Assembly (NCBI GenBank): GCA_930367205.1 | Contig: OV884013.1 | Span: 121,311,827-121,375,826 of the forward strand | DNA: 64,000 nt | Source of the DNA: Acanthosoma haemorrhoidale | Taxonomy: Eukaryota > Arthropoda > Insecta > Hemiptera > Acanthosomatidae | Reading direction: 5' to 3' | In this document: piece by piece, positions 1-10,997 of the stretch | Numbering within the stretch: position 1 is the first letter of the stretch | Layout of the letters: each line of letters starts with the position of its first letter | Translations under genes and position numbers: made by a program | The notes under the pieces: generated by a model | What the model was told of the DNA's origin: nothing | Database searches by the model: none | What the model saw: the letters and a program-made list of their open reading frames with translations, nothing else

Positions 1-515
1 ACAACTTTATTGCGATAAAATTACAATCTGCCTCATTGGGCAATAAGTAATTCTGGTAAATGTTTTCATTCATACCATATTTACAATTTTCATTCACTCG
101 CTTGCGAAAGAGGAAGTGGAGTCTTGGGAAGTCTCCCACGCTACTCCGTCAGTCGCGTCATTGGATAAGAGCTAGCGGAGGCTAACTAAGAGCGTGAGAG
201 CCACATACGCTCAGGACATGTTTGTAGAAAGTGACCATTGCCAGTACTCCCACTGTTACGCATTTATAGCAGGTCACGAGGCCACTGCCGTATTAGTATT
301 AGTATTAGGTATAACTTTGTAGATTAGTAATTTGGTTTCTATTGACAGATGGGATGTCCTTTGAAGTAGTCTGTACAGTTGTTCAAAGCGTCTGTTTAGT
401 TCTTGTCTTTTTAGGCTCGTATGTGGGTTCCAGGTCAGCCGTTTGTCGAGATGGAAGTGCCGTACTAACTTGCAGACTTGCTGCAGAGGGCGAATGTGAT
501 GTAGATTAATAGTAG
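1..515 (-). mobile_element. LINE family J, copy J1 (Jockey-type, 3' part, cut by window edge)
   Basis: Read on the minus strand this is the 3' portion of a Jockey-type non-LTR retrotransposon. Bases 1 to about 287 are the 3' UTR, ending in the family's AATAAAG-containing terminus at the window edge. About 250 bases present in copy J12 (49953-50795) are missing here, and about 303-470 is RT C-terminal coding sequence (the segment corresponding to YRLLQRxSHLSIENKLLIYK in J14). Assignment rests on matching 13 other pieces in this window and on the J14 reading frame. The short TATTAG-type repeat at the deletion junction may mark how the deletion arose. The copy is dead: 5'-truncated and deleted. 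Confidence 0.85.
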
Positions 516-578
516 GAATTACAAATGGTTATACACTTTTAATAGATGTCCAGCCAGGGTACAAAACCATCTACAAAA

Positions 579-728
579 CGCTCAGGACATGATTGGAGAA
601 GTTGGCCATTGCCAGGACTGCCACTGTTACACGCGTCTATAGCAGGTCAAGAGGCCACTGCCGTTTCAGTCTCCGAGGAGGATTATAGGGATGAGTGGTG
701 CAGTGCGATGACTGTGCTACGGGATTAG
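579..728 (-). mobile_element. LINE family J, copy J2 (short fragment)
   Basis: About 150 bases matching the early 3' UTR and the end of the RT frame of family J, in the same orientation as J1 and about 65 bases from it. It covers the stretch from the conserved CGCTCAGGACATGATTGGAG block to the CTACGGGATTAG block. It is either a separate insertion or a tandem duplicate of part of J1. Confidence 0.8.
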
Positions 729-2469
729 CATACTAGGAATTTGTGTAGGAAAAGTGTGCAATGAATAGCCTTTTTTAGCAAATAGAAACTAAATATTCCA
801 CCGAAGTAGATTGACTAAATTAGGATTCAATTGATTCCGTATTCCTCGTTTAATTTCAACTAAAATTGATACAGTTAATTATGTTAGTAGAGTAGATCCC
901 ATGTTTTGTTTTATTGTTTCTTGCTGGTTGTTACCCACCAGGGGTGAGGGAGGACAGGGTCATTAAGTGATTTTACTAAACATAACTTTCTGTCATTTAT
1001 AAACATAAACAAATACCTTTCAAATGAACAATGTAAGTGTTTACGATTTCGGTGTCTATGTTGACACTGTTGGCCAGACGAATCCTTCTTTTTCAATAGG
1101 CTGCTCTTGTTGCTTTTCCAACTTTTTACAGTCAAAGTCCAAACATATTTTACATGTATTGATAATTGCAAGTACCTAGCTGTGCTATGTAATCTCCTTG
1201 TTTCACTTCCGGAGAACATAAAAAAATAAAAATCTTTTATGAAAAGTTTGGTGTTCCGCAGTCTGTAATCTTTGCAGGCAGTCTACAAAGGCCTACGCAG
1301 TTGCAATTTTTAATTAAAAGAATGAATTAAGCTGGCCTTGTTAATTTTCCGGATTGGTTATCTCAGCTCGAGAGGACGACCCTGTAGTCGCTGAGACACT
1401 GAGACATGGCCGACTCTAACAATGCGGCCCAGATCTAAACGAGCCACTTAATAATATAAGAGGTAGAGGAGGGGAAAATGTAGATGGAACAGAAGCCAGG
1501 AGGAGAAAGACAAAGTAAGAAAGAAAACTAAGAAAAGTGGTCGAGCGATGATAAGGGTGAAGTAAGGCAATTATAATTTCTCGCAGGGCTGAGAAACAAA
1601 GCCAGCCCTTAATCGGTCCGAGCAATCGGTGTGAAACCTCTCTGCGGACCAACCCTTTCTTCTTCAGGACACTCTCGTATTTTCTTTCTTTTTTATACTC
1701 GTCCTCATTTTTTTTTCTCTTTTCTTTAATACTTCTCTCTGTCGTTTCTTTTCTTTTTCCTTTTTTTTTATTTTACACGTAGCTTTATAACTGCCTGTCG
1801 GACTCTGTTAGTCTCTCGAGCGTGATCTTATTAAACAGACTCCAGGGAATTGAAATCCTACACCACTGGAATAATTCCAAATTTATTTTTCAAATTGGAT
1901 GGTCCTTGAAAAGTTAAACATTGTTCCCAATCCTATATAACCCTACTGTGTAATAATCTTCCCCCTCCCCCACTAAAAAAAGATTTTGCATACCAATCAT
2001 TACATCTATTTATAAAACTTATTCTGGAAACAGAACAAAAAACACACCGTCAGTTAAAACATAAGGTATGCTATATTTCTTCAATAATTGGTTATATAAT
2101 GTAACATTTTATTTTATTGTATTAGTATTGTGTATTCAAATCTTTCCATTCACTAATAATAATCTTTCTCCCCCCTAAGCCGAGTTAAGCTGTTCCCCCT
2201 ATTTTTGTGCACAATATTTTGCCTGTTCATTCCTTTTTCAATACATCCATTCGCATCAACCCCCCCCCCCCCCCGCTTATATAAACAATATTGTACTGAT
2301 CTAAATCACAACTAACTCCCGGAACACAAAACCACGTCTCTCTGACCATTATACTCCTGCCCACAAAACTGCAGCAGAAAGAGGAAAAATTATTTTGCCA
2401 CATTTTCACTATAATTTAAAAGGGTTAAGGAAAAACAACAAAAAAACTGCACAATCTTTTTTTATAATC
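729..2469. other. No recognisable gene or repeat (1.7 kb)
   Basis: I see no supported gene here. A 102-codon frame on the minus strand at 911-1219 has no motif I recognise. Low-complexity features are a pyrimidine-rich tract at about 1673-1770 and a run of 15 C at 2260-2274. Confidence 0.5.
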
Positions 2470-2675
2470 TGAAGGTGAGCTCCATCACCTAGTCCTGTTG
2501 ACATTGTATTGTAATTTTAACTTCAAATAGAAAATTTTGTTTTTGTAAATATTACCTCCTTCAAATGCATCTGCGCATGCAGGAGGAGGAGAACATTGTA
2601 AATATTGTTCATTGAATTTTGATCATAAATTGTAAAAATGTTGTTGACTAAAGGGGTTTTGAAATTAAAAAAAAC
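2470..2675 (+). mobile_element. LINE family C, copy C1 (3' UTR only)
   Basis: The 3' end of a family C Jockey-group LINE. It opens with the hairpin AGGTGAGCTCCATCACCT (2473-2490), continues through the family block with CCTCCTTCAAATGCATC, and ends in an A-rich tail near 2668. The same order of blocks, reverse-complemented, is seen at 7885-8260 and 21938-22135. No coding sequence is left. Confidence 0.8.
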
Positions 2676-2689
2676 AAAAAAAAAACAAC

Positions 2690-2850
2690 TGCAGCATACG
2701 ATCGGTCCTTTCTTGCTCGCTCTAATACACTCTGGAAATCTCCACCTCCTAACATCCGCCATGCTTCATCCCTTCGAACCTTCAAAGCATTTCTTTTCCA
2801 ACACTCCCCTCGTTGGTCTGGGAACGATTCATTCATTCATTATTTTATAT
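2690..2850 (+). pseudogene. LINE reverse transcriptase C-terminal tail (CR1-like)
   Basis: In one plus-strand frame the sequence reads as a chain with RSFLARSNTLW, then PPNIRHASSLRTFKAFLF. This is the pattern (R-S-F-aromatic/hydrophobic-R...LWNxLP...S...FK) found at the extreme C-terminus of many CR1/L2-like non-LTR reverse transcriptases. It abuts the poly(A) of C1 and is followed by T-rich sequence. Only about 50 codons remain and no catalytic residues are present. The LINE assignment is fairly firm, the clade is not. Confidence 0.5.
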
Positions 2851-3056
2851 TTGTATTAATTGTTTTTATCTGATTGTTGGCTGCCAGTTTGTATCTTACT
2901 CTCTGTGTTTCTTTTGTGTTAATTTTTTTTTTTTCATCAAATGTCTTGCTGAACAAACTTCTGCATATTGTTTTTAGCTTATTATTCTTTTTTTTGGCTT
3001 CCCATATTAGCTTACTTTATTTTTCGTTGATATTAATTTTTTTTTTATTATTCTTT

Positions 3057-3075
3057 TATTCTGGGACACCCTTTA
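3057..3075 (+). mobile_element. Terminal inverted repeat relic of family M
   Basis: Matches the right end of family M (TTCTGGGACACCCTT followed by TA, as in M1, M2 and M6). It lies six bases from the target duplication of the solo LTR. No further M sequence is recognisable on either side, so it is an end fragment or a chance match. Confidence 0.45.
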
Positions 3076-3085
3076 CAATGCACCT

Positions 3086-3699
3086 TGTCGGGTCGTCACG
3101 AAGGGGGTGCCGGTTTACCCTAGCCCCTGGTGACAAGTGAGGGTTTGCTTGAGTTTATAACCTGGATAATCGTTTCATGATGGCGTTACTATCTGACTCC
3201 ATTTTTGATAGGTATGTGCCCCGACAATGCACTATGTTCAAGAGAAGAGGTACAGAGGTTTTTCATAAAGAATTAGTCAAGTTTTCAGAGTTCGAGCGTA
3301 AGCCACGCGTCAACGAGTAGAGGTCACGAGGGGCTAGGAGCCCGCCTTAAGTACCCTACCCAGCCTTGTCTTCTGGGAGAGGCTGGCAAGGGCTGCTTAG
3401 GCCTGCGATCGGTTCCCCCATATGGTGAGGTGCCCGCGACCGACGCCTAATTACCCGGCCAGCCCTGTCCCCTAGGAGAGGCTGCAAAGGGTTGCTTAGT
3501 ACCTCTGGGTTCCCTCATATGGTGAGGTACCTGCCAATGACAGCTGGTGACCCATCTCGTGTGACTATTTGGCCCCGCCTTTTTTATTGCTTACCACATT
3601 TACAATGATTTATATTTGTTCATGTTATTTACATTTGCTTACAATATATATACAATAGAGTATAGGGTGATTTATCTTGTGTAGTTAGCGGTCGCTACA
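3086..3699 (-). mobile_element. Solo LTR (family L, copy L1) with 5-bp target duplication
   Basis: The segment begins TGTCGGGTCG and ends CGGTCGCTACA, so it has TG...CA termini, and it is flanked by CACCT at 3081-3085 and 3700-3704. A perfect 5-bp duplication with TG/CA ends is diagnostic of an LTR integrase product. The minus strand is collinear with L2 (48103-48965) at both ends, starting TGTAGCG-CCGCTAACTACA. A TATA-like TACTTAAGGC lies in its middle on that strand. No internal region is attached, so this is a solo LTR left by LTR-LTR recombination. Superfamily is not assignable from the LTR alone; a 5-bp duplication fits Ty3/gypsy, Copia or Bel/Pao. Confidence 0.85.
3352..3540. repeat. 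Two-copy tandem repeat inside solo LTR L1
   Basis: Two diverged direct copies starting at 3352 and 3452, about 100 and 89 bases long, each containing a CAGCC-TGTC, GGAGAGGCTG, TTGCTTAG and CATATGGTGAGGT block in the same order. They lie in the part of the LTR that differs from L2, upstream of the TATA-like site on the minus strand, where a promoter or enhancer would be expected. Confidence 0.8.
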
Positions 3700-3704
3700 C
3701 ACCT

Positions 3705-4405
3705 TGAATGGAAGGTTAATTAATGGCGATAAGATCCGTTAAGCTCTATTTCTTACTTGAAGAGGCACTTTTAGGAATCTGCTTCGAAACCATTGTAGAC
3801 AATTAATTATTCCATGAGTTGCCTCTTGCAACTAAGATTAAGGTAATGGTGATATGGTGGGTTACCGTTGGTAATAGGAGATATGCACGAAGGACAGGCT
3901 AGCCCTGTTAGTATTGGAATGGTAATGAGGCGAGGAGGAATGCCTTCTGCGTACGTAAGCAATGAGCGAGACAATTATGCGCTAATAGACATGAATAAAT
4001 TAACTGCTTAAGCCTACAGCGGCGGTCCAACTTGTGCCAGTCAAAGGCACCGTATTAGGCCTAATATCTCCAGTAAGTCTTCCCTCACGCTCAATTTACC
4101 ACGATCGTACAACATGTTGGCAATGCTCGAACGTGCGAGGGCTAACGTTCTCTGAAGGAACAGATTTGTTATCAGTAATTAGAAATTTGATTTGAATAAC
4201 TTGAAATTTTATCTGCTCAGGTATTTTGGGACTAGATGAAACTGATGCACTGTGTTTAGTGTCGTGTACTCTTTGTCACACTAACTGTGTCCCCCCCCCC
4301 TATTCCGGTGAGAAAACGGGATTTTTAATTTCTATATACCTTATTAAACTGTGCTTGTTTTTATTCACAAGATTCCTATATGCGTGGGGTTAATTTTATT
4401 GTATT
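3705..4405. other. No recognisable gene or repeat
   Basis: Nothing supported here apart from a run of ten C at 4291-4300. Confidence 0.5.
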
Positions 4406-4415
4406 GTTTTTCAAC

Positions 4416-4710
4416 TCGTGTGGCCTTGTGACCTGCTATAAACGCGTGACAGCGGGGGTCCTGGCAATGGCCAGTTACTCTAATCATGTCCTGAGCGTCT
4501 GTGGCTCTCGCGCTCTTGGTCAGCCTCCACTGTATCCGGTGACGCGGCTGACGGAGGAGCGTGGGGGACTTCCCAAGACTCCGCTTTCTTCTCGCATGTG
4601 GATTTGGGAGGTCTCTGGGCTGTCTGTAAATATGGTATGAATGAGAGCGTTTATCGCAATTACTGATTGCCTTATAAAAGGCAGATTGTAATTATAGCAC
4701 AATAAAGAGA
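4416..4710 (+). mobile_element. LINE family J, copy J3, with perfect 10-bp target duplication
   Basis: A 295-base 3' UTR fragment of family J inserted between two copies of GTTTTTCAAC (4406-4415 and 4711-4720). The duplication fixes both ends: the copy starts within the block before CTTGTGACCTGCTATAAA and ends CACAATAAAGAGA. The 5' truncation plus duplication is the signature of target-primed reverse transcription. There is no poly(A); the tail is AATAAAG followed by AGA. Near the end TGCCTTATAAAAGGCA forms a perfect hairpin. Confidence 0.92.
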
Positions 4711-4720
4711 GTTTTTCAAC

Positions 4721-5678
4721 CTCTCATAACTGGTCTAATCGTTAAAAACATATCACATAACTTATGCAAGTCTTAGACACACTGGGCCGTATTATGTTTT
4801 AAACTAATTAGTAAAATAATTTAATTATTAATAATTAACAAGATTGGTTTGTATTTGACTTGAGATATCCCAGGTTCTATTGTCCACGTTGTTAATAATG
4901 TTTTCTTTGACTGTCATTAATTATTAATAATTACAAATATCCCTAGTTCTTTTAAACCCTAGGACCAATTAAGCAAAAATGAATTCTGATAATATTTGTA
5001 AGTTCTTTCTGAATTTATTTTTGCTAGCCATGATTACTTATACTTATGTATTTATATTTACTGTGCATAGTTTGAAATCCGTGCATAGGCCAAAAATGTA
5101 TTCTTATCTGTACAAATCTTAATTGTTGTATTTTTGTTTTTTTCAGGTAAGATTTAACACTTCATTCAAGTTTATAATGTAACTATTGTTCTGCATTCGG
5201 TGAGTGTTTTTTTTGTTTAGCTTAAGCACTGATACTTATTTTTTCATTTATAATTAAATGAGGCTTATAATATTTTGTTATAATATTTCTTTTGAAGGTT
5301 ACTTGAAATAGATTTTTTTTTTTAAAGATAATAATGAGAGAAGATTCTTGTTGATGACTTGATTTGGTCATATAAATTGGAGAGAACTATAGAGGTGGTC
5401 TAGGTTAAATACTTGTAATAAAACAAATGCACAGTTCTTTTAAACTAAAATTGCCCTTAAAAAAATATAAAAAATATCGATTGTTATCTTCCAAACTTTT
5501 ATTTTCTGGAATATCTTTAGGCTTTTTTTTTCATTGTATAATGTGCCGTTAAAAATAGACAACATTAATTCAACCCTAAATGTGAACAATGAAGACGTAA
5601 ATAATTAAGCAAATAAAACATATATTACCTAAGTGAGGGCGTGCATTGTAAATCTTTGAAATTTAAGATGGATATATA
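4721..5678. other. No recognisable gene or repeat (A+T-rich)
   Basis: A+T-rich sequence with T-runs. No supported frame or match to other parts of the window. Confidence 0.5.
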
Positions 5679-6335
5679 GAGGGTCTTTCATTAAGCGCTT
5701 CCTATCTTTGAATTTAAATTAAACAAAGTGTGTGTGAGATATCATCGAAATTTGTTATTCGTTTGAAAGGCCTATCGATGCCCTTATATATGCAATATAA
5801 CATTGTGCAAATGTCCGCCGCGGCTTCGCTGGGTACGCGCATCCGAAATCCCATTTTTCATGACTATGATGCATGAATCAGAATTTGACCGATGGCATGT
5901 GTTATGTTGGCTTTGAGGACCACTGTGATTTGTGGCTTATTCGCATAGACCTGCGACTTCAGAAATCCCCACAAGAAAAAGTCTAACGGGGTCAAATCTT
6001 GGTGGATGTTTTGGCAGATCTTGCGCTTCGTCGACGTACGGGTGTTGGTTGATTGTTTACTGAACGAGTGGACTCAAGTTTATCCACCACACTGCGAATA
6101 GTCCTCTCGGTAGGACGGTTATGGCGACCACGGAATGTTACTCGAACAGAACAGCCATATTGATAAAACAATTTTATCATTTGCACATGTTGTTGAATGC
6201 AATATCCGTCCATTTTGATTTGGCAAAACAGACTGAATAAATGACAGCCAATTCGACAGATGCAGCTTCAACAATATGGCCGCTATCAACTGTACAAGTT
6301 CAAAAGTCCCTATTGGAAGACGCTTTATACATATT
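5679..6335 (-). mobile_element. Internally deleted mariner-like element with DUF4817-type N-terminus
   Basis: On the minus strand a 73-codon frame (5992-6213) reads as the N-terminal DNA-binding region of a Tc1/mariner-like transposase of the type carrying a DUF4817 helix-turn-helix: IKLFYQYGCSVRVTF, then GRHNRPTERTIRSVV and SVNNQPTPVRRRSARS. Just downstream (about 5870-5990) the C-terminal block LTPLDFFLWGFLKSQVYANK can be followed across frameshifts. The central catalytic region is therefore deleted and N- and C-terminal pieces are joined. The left terminus GAGGGTCTTTCATTAAGCGC (from 5679, preceded by TA) has only a degraded partner near 6300-6335. The family is distinct from M by its terminal repeat. 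Confidence 0.75.
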
Positions 6336-7594
6336 TATAATTTTTATGGTTGCTATCTATTGTGAAAAGTGGCAATCCATTCGACACAAAATCCTTCATG
6401 TAGTGCAAAGAAACATTTTCTTTACATCGAGTGCAGAAATAACTGACTCACAGTAGACTCCTTCACATAAAGACAGACTATTTTTAGTTCCCTTTAAGAC
6501 TTCGTTCCATTGGGGGTTGAGGTAACCCCGATGTTTCCTTAAACCTCAGCAATACTGACAGCTTTAAGCTGCTACAAGACCCTTGTTGGATCACAGATGC
6601 CCAAAATAGTTGAAAGATGTATTAAATCTCTAAGCCGGAGAGGGGTTGATTGATCTCAACGAATTTATTTGATTTGCCTTCCAAGAAAGTTACTAATTCT
6701 GTCTTCAGCGTTCTTTCCCCCTTCCTCATTCCTCACCATTTGTTACTCCCTGGGGTAGAAGTTGGGTAGTTAATTTATCGCTGTTTTAGCGCCCATTCAG
6801 CCTCTTCTTCTTCGTGGGATATTTTTGTGCTGCCAAGACAGTAAATTACCTAACCTTACTGCTCCTTCACAGTTTACCAGGCACAGCCGCTCATTCTTGT
6901 ACAAGATGTCCTGTCCTGCCACTCCATTTTCCAGGAGATGCACCGGCTAGTGTTTCTTTTTATTGGTTCGTTTTTTTTAGATTGGTTTATAGCTCACGTC
7001 GCGTTGCAATGATTATTGGCGAAGCTCTTGGTATCATAAATCATTGATGATCTTTGTTTGAGAAAATGGGGTTGAAGTTTTGATGTCTTTGCTCCTACGC
7101 TGCCTAATTTATTTCGGGCGTGTGAATGAGGTGAAATCACTCGTAAAGGACTCTGGCCTTCAAGGAGATTTAGACAAGTTACCTGCTCCATTCAGCGAAT
7201 GAATCCATACTCTAATATAATACTGTAAGGCAATATATAAAGGGTATATCTTTTCTAATGATACATATATCCGTTTATATATTCACCTGACTTACACACG
7301 AACACACAGCGTGTACGCTATAGTTGAATAATTAAAATATTCAACTACTGCCAGATTTGATTTATTGATCAAATCTTGAGCTTATTGCATTTGCCTGACT
7401 TTTTACTTCAAAGTAATAATTTTCTATTATCCCAAATTGAATGTAACCGCATAGTAGCTTACATAAATAAATTAACGTGGTGATGAAAATGGAAGGGATT
7501 CATTTATATAAAATAGAAATTTATATACTGTATTTTTTTTAATAAGGTTCGACCGAAAGAGTATGTACTTTTATTGAATTTAAACTATAGGAAG
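6336..7594. other. No recognisable gene or repeat (1.26 kb)
   Basis: No supported gene. Short frames, such as a 77-codon one at 6814-7047 on the plus strand, have no recognisable motif. Confidence 0.5.
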
Positions 7595-7828
7595 ATTTAT
7601 TTTTTATTGTTTTCAAACCCCTTTATTAATAAAATTTTTAACAATTAACAATGCAATTGTAAAGTTCTATTTAACAATTTCTCCTCTTACTGCAATGCGC
7701 TGATGCATTCGAATGAGGTTGGGTTACATAACAATAAACAGAATGACGTTAAAATTACATAGATCTTACTAGCTTAACTATAAAACTTAATACAGCGATG
7801 GCTTCGAGATCAAGATGAGAGTCCTCAG
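7595..7828 (-). mobile_element. LINE family C, copy C2 (3' UTR fragment)
   Basis: Matches the tail half of the family C 3' UTR, including the TGATGCATTCGAA block preceded by TCTCCTCTTACTGCAATGCGC. It lies in the same orientation as the larger copy C3 that follows at 7885. The hairpin block is absent or diverged. Confidence 0.65.
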
Positions 7829-7884
7829 GGACTCAGAGGTTTGCCCGAGAACAGTCCTCAGCACAGCAGAGCTGCTAAGGAAGT

Positions 7885-8660
7885 CCTTTTTTTTTTCTTT
7901 TTTTTATTTCAAAACCTCAAAAATAATACAATGAACAAAAAATGTTTATAGAGTTACAAGTTGCTCCTCGTACTGCGATACACTGATGCATTCGAAGGAG
8001 GGCATAATATAAATACATTCAATCTGTAGTAAAAAAGTCATAACCATATCCACAACACTAGGTGATGAGGCTCACCTTCGACTTGTCACCAACACCAAAC
8101 ACTAAACACTAAAAACAAAACAAACTAAAACCTATACCTAGAACCTCAGACTAAAGTGTTCCAGCCGTGACAGCGTCCTGCCATCGAAGGGGGAACGGAG
8201 CGGGGGTTATCGTGGTTAAACACCGGGTTTGCCAAGTACTGTAGGGAGTCGAACAATTTGATATGTCTACGTTGAATGAATTAATCCAACGTAGGCAGCT
8301 CAAAGATCTCGTGAAGCTCACTGTTGCTCCGCAGCTCGACTGAAGTACCTCTGAACACTTTTATCAGTATACCGTTATGGAATTGTTGGAGTTGCCTAGC
8401 TGTAGTATACGTCAGATGACGAAAAAGCGGTGCACCATACAGCAGAGTAAGCCTGAGTACACTCTTGTAGATCAGTAGCTTCAGATGCAGTGATAGATTG
8501 GGGGAAGTCAATAAATGCGTAAGCCGGTAAGACTTCGTGCGTGTTTGCTTCAACTTCTTCGTAAAGTGGTTACTAAAACGAAGGTGTCTGTCCATTTTAA
8601 TGCCCAGATGTAGTAGGTTGTTGGCTGGTGAATTATTCCTCCCGCTGCCTCGTCCCAAAG
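7885..8660 (-). mobile_element. LINE family C, copy C3 (RT C-terminus plus 3' UTR)
   Basis: A minus-strand frame (8281-8658) carries the post-catalytic part of a Jockey-group reverse transcriptase: LGIKMDRHLRFSNHF (the 'YLGVxLDxxLxFxxH' block), then SLHLKLLIYKSVLRLTLLYG and FRHLTYTTARQLQQFHNGIL. Below it, to the T-run at 7888-7908 (poly(A) on the coding strand), is the 3' UTR with hairpin AGGTGA/TCACCT at 8060-8078. The palm catalytic boxes lie upstream and are missing, so this is a 5'-truncated, inactive copy. It closely resembles C5 at 35245-35860. Confidence 0.85.
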
Positions 8661-8799
8661 TATATCTTCTTTTCTTAGACCGTGTCTTTCTCCCTTCAAC
8701 ATAAGGCTTCTTGCTTAATGTTCCTTTGTTTTCGTGTCTCCCTTTTCACACCTTCTTGCGAATGGGTTACCTACACTATTCTCGGGCCACCCTAGCTGC

Positions 8800-9105
8800 C
8801 GAGTCCCATATCCCTTCTGGCACATACTTTCGTGACAGGAAAAAAAAAAGATGAGCTGTAAACAGTCAAATCCTCCAGCCCATAAACGGCACACTCTATT
8901 CGTCGGGGACGTCGGCCCAAAACCCAAAAGGGGTTTATGACATGCTGAGTTAATGGAGTTGGCCTTTGGCCCACTTTTACCTGTCTCTTTACATTACTTA
9001 TAATTTTACAATGCACTTCCCATGTCGGCGGATGAACTATATAGGATAGCTTGGTAACACCAATCATGAGTCTCGTTAACACGATGGAGTCTCTTCTTGA
9101 CATTG
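8800..9105 (-). pseudogene. LINE C-terminal region relic (RNase H/zinc-knuckle-type tail)
   Basis: A minus-strand frame contains SRRDSIVLTRLMIGVTKLSY followed about 35 residues later by TPLTQHVINPF. This matches the pattern 'RR...VLTRLRIGHTxLTH ... PLTVxHIL' seen after the RNase H domain in many insect I/R1/Jockey-group LINEs. The metal-binding cysteines expected between the two blocks are not in register. Frameshifts and A-runs follow. A relic of a LINE other than J or C; family-level assignment is uncertain. Confidence 0.5.
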
Positions 9106-10050
9106 ACGATGGAGAGTGATTGTTCATTTATCATCTCTGAATTTGAATTTCGGTCGAAAATACAACAAAAACTTCCACTAAAAAACAAAACGTGTATTAG
9201 CTAACAATAATATAAAATAACTATCAATAGTGGCTTGAAATTATTGAATATGCAATTCACAATGTTGGCTTATCTTCGCTTTCAGCAAATTCACTTTTTT
9301 GCTTTTTTACTTTCTTTTAATGTATCCTCATCCGAGGGGGAAAATAAGACCATTAAATCTTGAATTTGAGGTCGATTGAATAGTTTTTACGACTTCTATT
9401 GCAGAGCAGTCTTCAATAAAGACTTACCAAAGTCATTCGGCCCGTACTTAAAAGTCGAATCCTTGGAGCATGGCAATTATACAATTTTATAAATATTATC
9501 TGTACTATACCTGTTTGTATGCAATGCATTGTACACTATTCAACAAATGTTTAATTAGAACCTTGTGATCTGACAAAAGGTCTTTTGTCCCTGTACAAAA
9601 GCCTGGGCACTGCCGAAGAGTGAGACTTAGAATCTCATAGGGGGGGGGGATTCGCTATCTAAATGACAGGTCATGAATTGATTAAACCACTGTTGCCTAG
9701 CGTTGGCGACTCAGCAAAGTCCTATTGCGTACCCTCTCGTCTCTGCCTCAGCCTTGCCGGAGTTCACTTTCAACAAACTTTCGTCTTCAATTAACTCGAG
9801 GTTAATTATAATCAGACACGGTTAATTAGCCGAATGTCGGGGGGGGGGGGGTATCTTGCGCGGTATTCCACAGGTTAATTGATTGATGGCACTAATGAGG
9901 GTTCGCAGCTCGGCTTACCGACCCTGCAATAATAGACTTTGTCGCGGCTTAGAATGTCAATTAACTAATTGATTGTATTATATATAATAGATATTGTATG
10001 CGGGTCAAACTAAGGGTCACAGTTCTCACCATTATTTATTGAATATTAAA
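9106..10050. other. No recognisable gene; two G homopolymers
   Basis: No supported gene. Runs of 10 G (9640-9649) and 13 G (9839-9851) are present. Confidence 0.5.
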
Positions 10051-10052
10051 TA

Positions 10053-10995
10053 GGTCGAGTCATAAGTAACTTCCGATTCAGCTAAGTAGAATCTATTGTT
10101 CGTATCTACCAGCTATGAGTTACCATGACAACAAGTTTTTATTTTCACTACATAGACGAGGCTTCAGTTAGTCTTTTGTCAACTGTTTTCTGTCATACAC
10201 GTTACGTTAAACTGTTTTTTTTAACCTCTGCAATGGAGAGTCAAAAAGTACATATTCGTTGGGAATTTAAACAAGGCAATTGTGCTAGGGCGACAGCTGA
10301 AAAAATATGCAATGTATATGGTGAAGGACTAATAACTGATCGGGCAGTTAGAAATTGGTTTATAAAATTCCGTTCTGGAAACCTTAAAAGACGAACCGAG
10401 GTTGGGACGTCCTTCCGACTTTGACGACAACCTTTTAAAGGAACTATTAGAGCAAAATCCACGTCAATCAACAACAGGTATAGCAGAAAGGTTGAATACA
10501 TCACAATCAACTGTTAACCGCCACCTGGAGAAATTAGAAAAAGTCAGCAAGTTAGGAGTGTGGGTATCTCACAATCTCAGTGAACGGAATAAAGAAGATC
10601 GCATGTCAATCGCCACAAGTCTGCTCTCACGGGTAAAAATTAAGCCTTTTTTAAACAGGATTGCAACAGGCTATTCAAAATGGGTTACCTATGACAATAT
10701 AGTCCGCAAAAGACAGTGGCTTGATAAGGATCAACAACCCCTACCAGATCCGAAAGCTAACATCCATGGCAAAAAGATTTTATTGTGTGTACGGTGGGAC
10801 TGTGAAGGAATAATTCATCAGGAGTTGTTGAAGTCAAATTTAACGATTACTGCGGATAGACAGCAGTTCCAAAGCATGCTAGAGAAACTCCATGAAAAGC
10901 ATCCTCCACTCGTCAAAATCAATATAATTTTGTTATTTAATGAGAAAAAAATAAATGTCTGATAAAAAAAAACGGAAGTTACTTATGACTCGAGC
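10053..10995 (+). mobile_element. Mariner element, both ends intact, internally deleted
   Basis: Bounded by TA at 10051-10052 and 10996-10997, with inverted ends of about 23 bases containing TCGAGTCATAAGTAACTTCC (10055 on) and its complement (to 10993). It is 943 bases, shorter than the usual 1.3 kb. The transposase starts at ATG 10233 (MESQKVHIRWEFKQG). A one-base frameshift near 10400 separates this from the second frame, which carries GRPSDFDDNLLKELLEQNPR, the second helix-turn-helix and WVSHNLSERNKEDR. At the first catalytic site the expected TGDEKW reads TGYSKW, so the first aspartate is lost. WDCEGIIHQELL and TITAD are visible, but the HDNARPH block and third aspartate are deleted: the frame jumps from KHPPLV to a short tail ending at 10962. 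Cannot encode transposase, but the ends could still be mobilised in trans. Confidence 0.92.
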
Positions 10996-10997
10996 TA

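Noticed and set aside
911..1219. 102-codon minus-strand frame as a gene
   Set aside because: No recognisable domain, no splice or promoter context, and length expected by chance in a 64-kb window.
2260..2274. C15 and the other C/G homopolymers as regulatory or quadruplex sites
   Set aside because: Single runs without the four-tract pattern; may also contain sequencing length errors.
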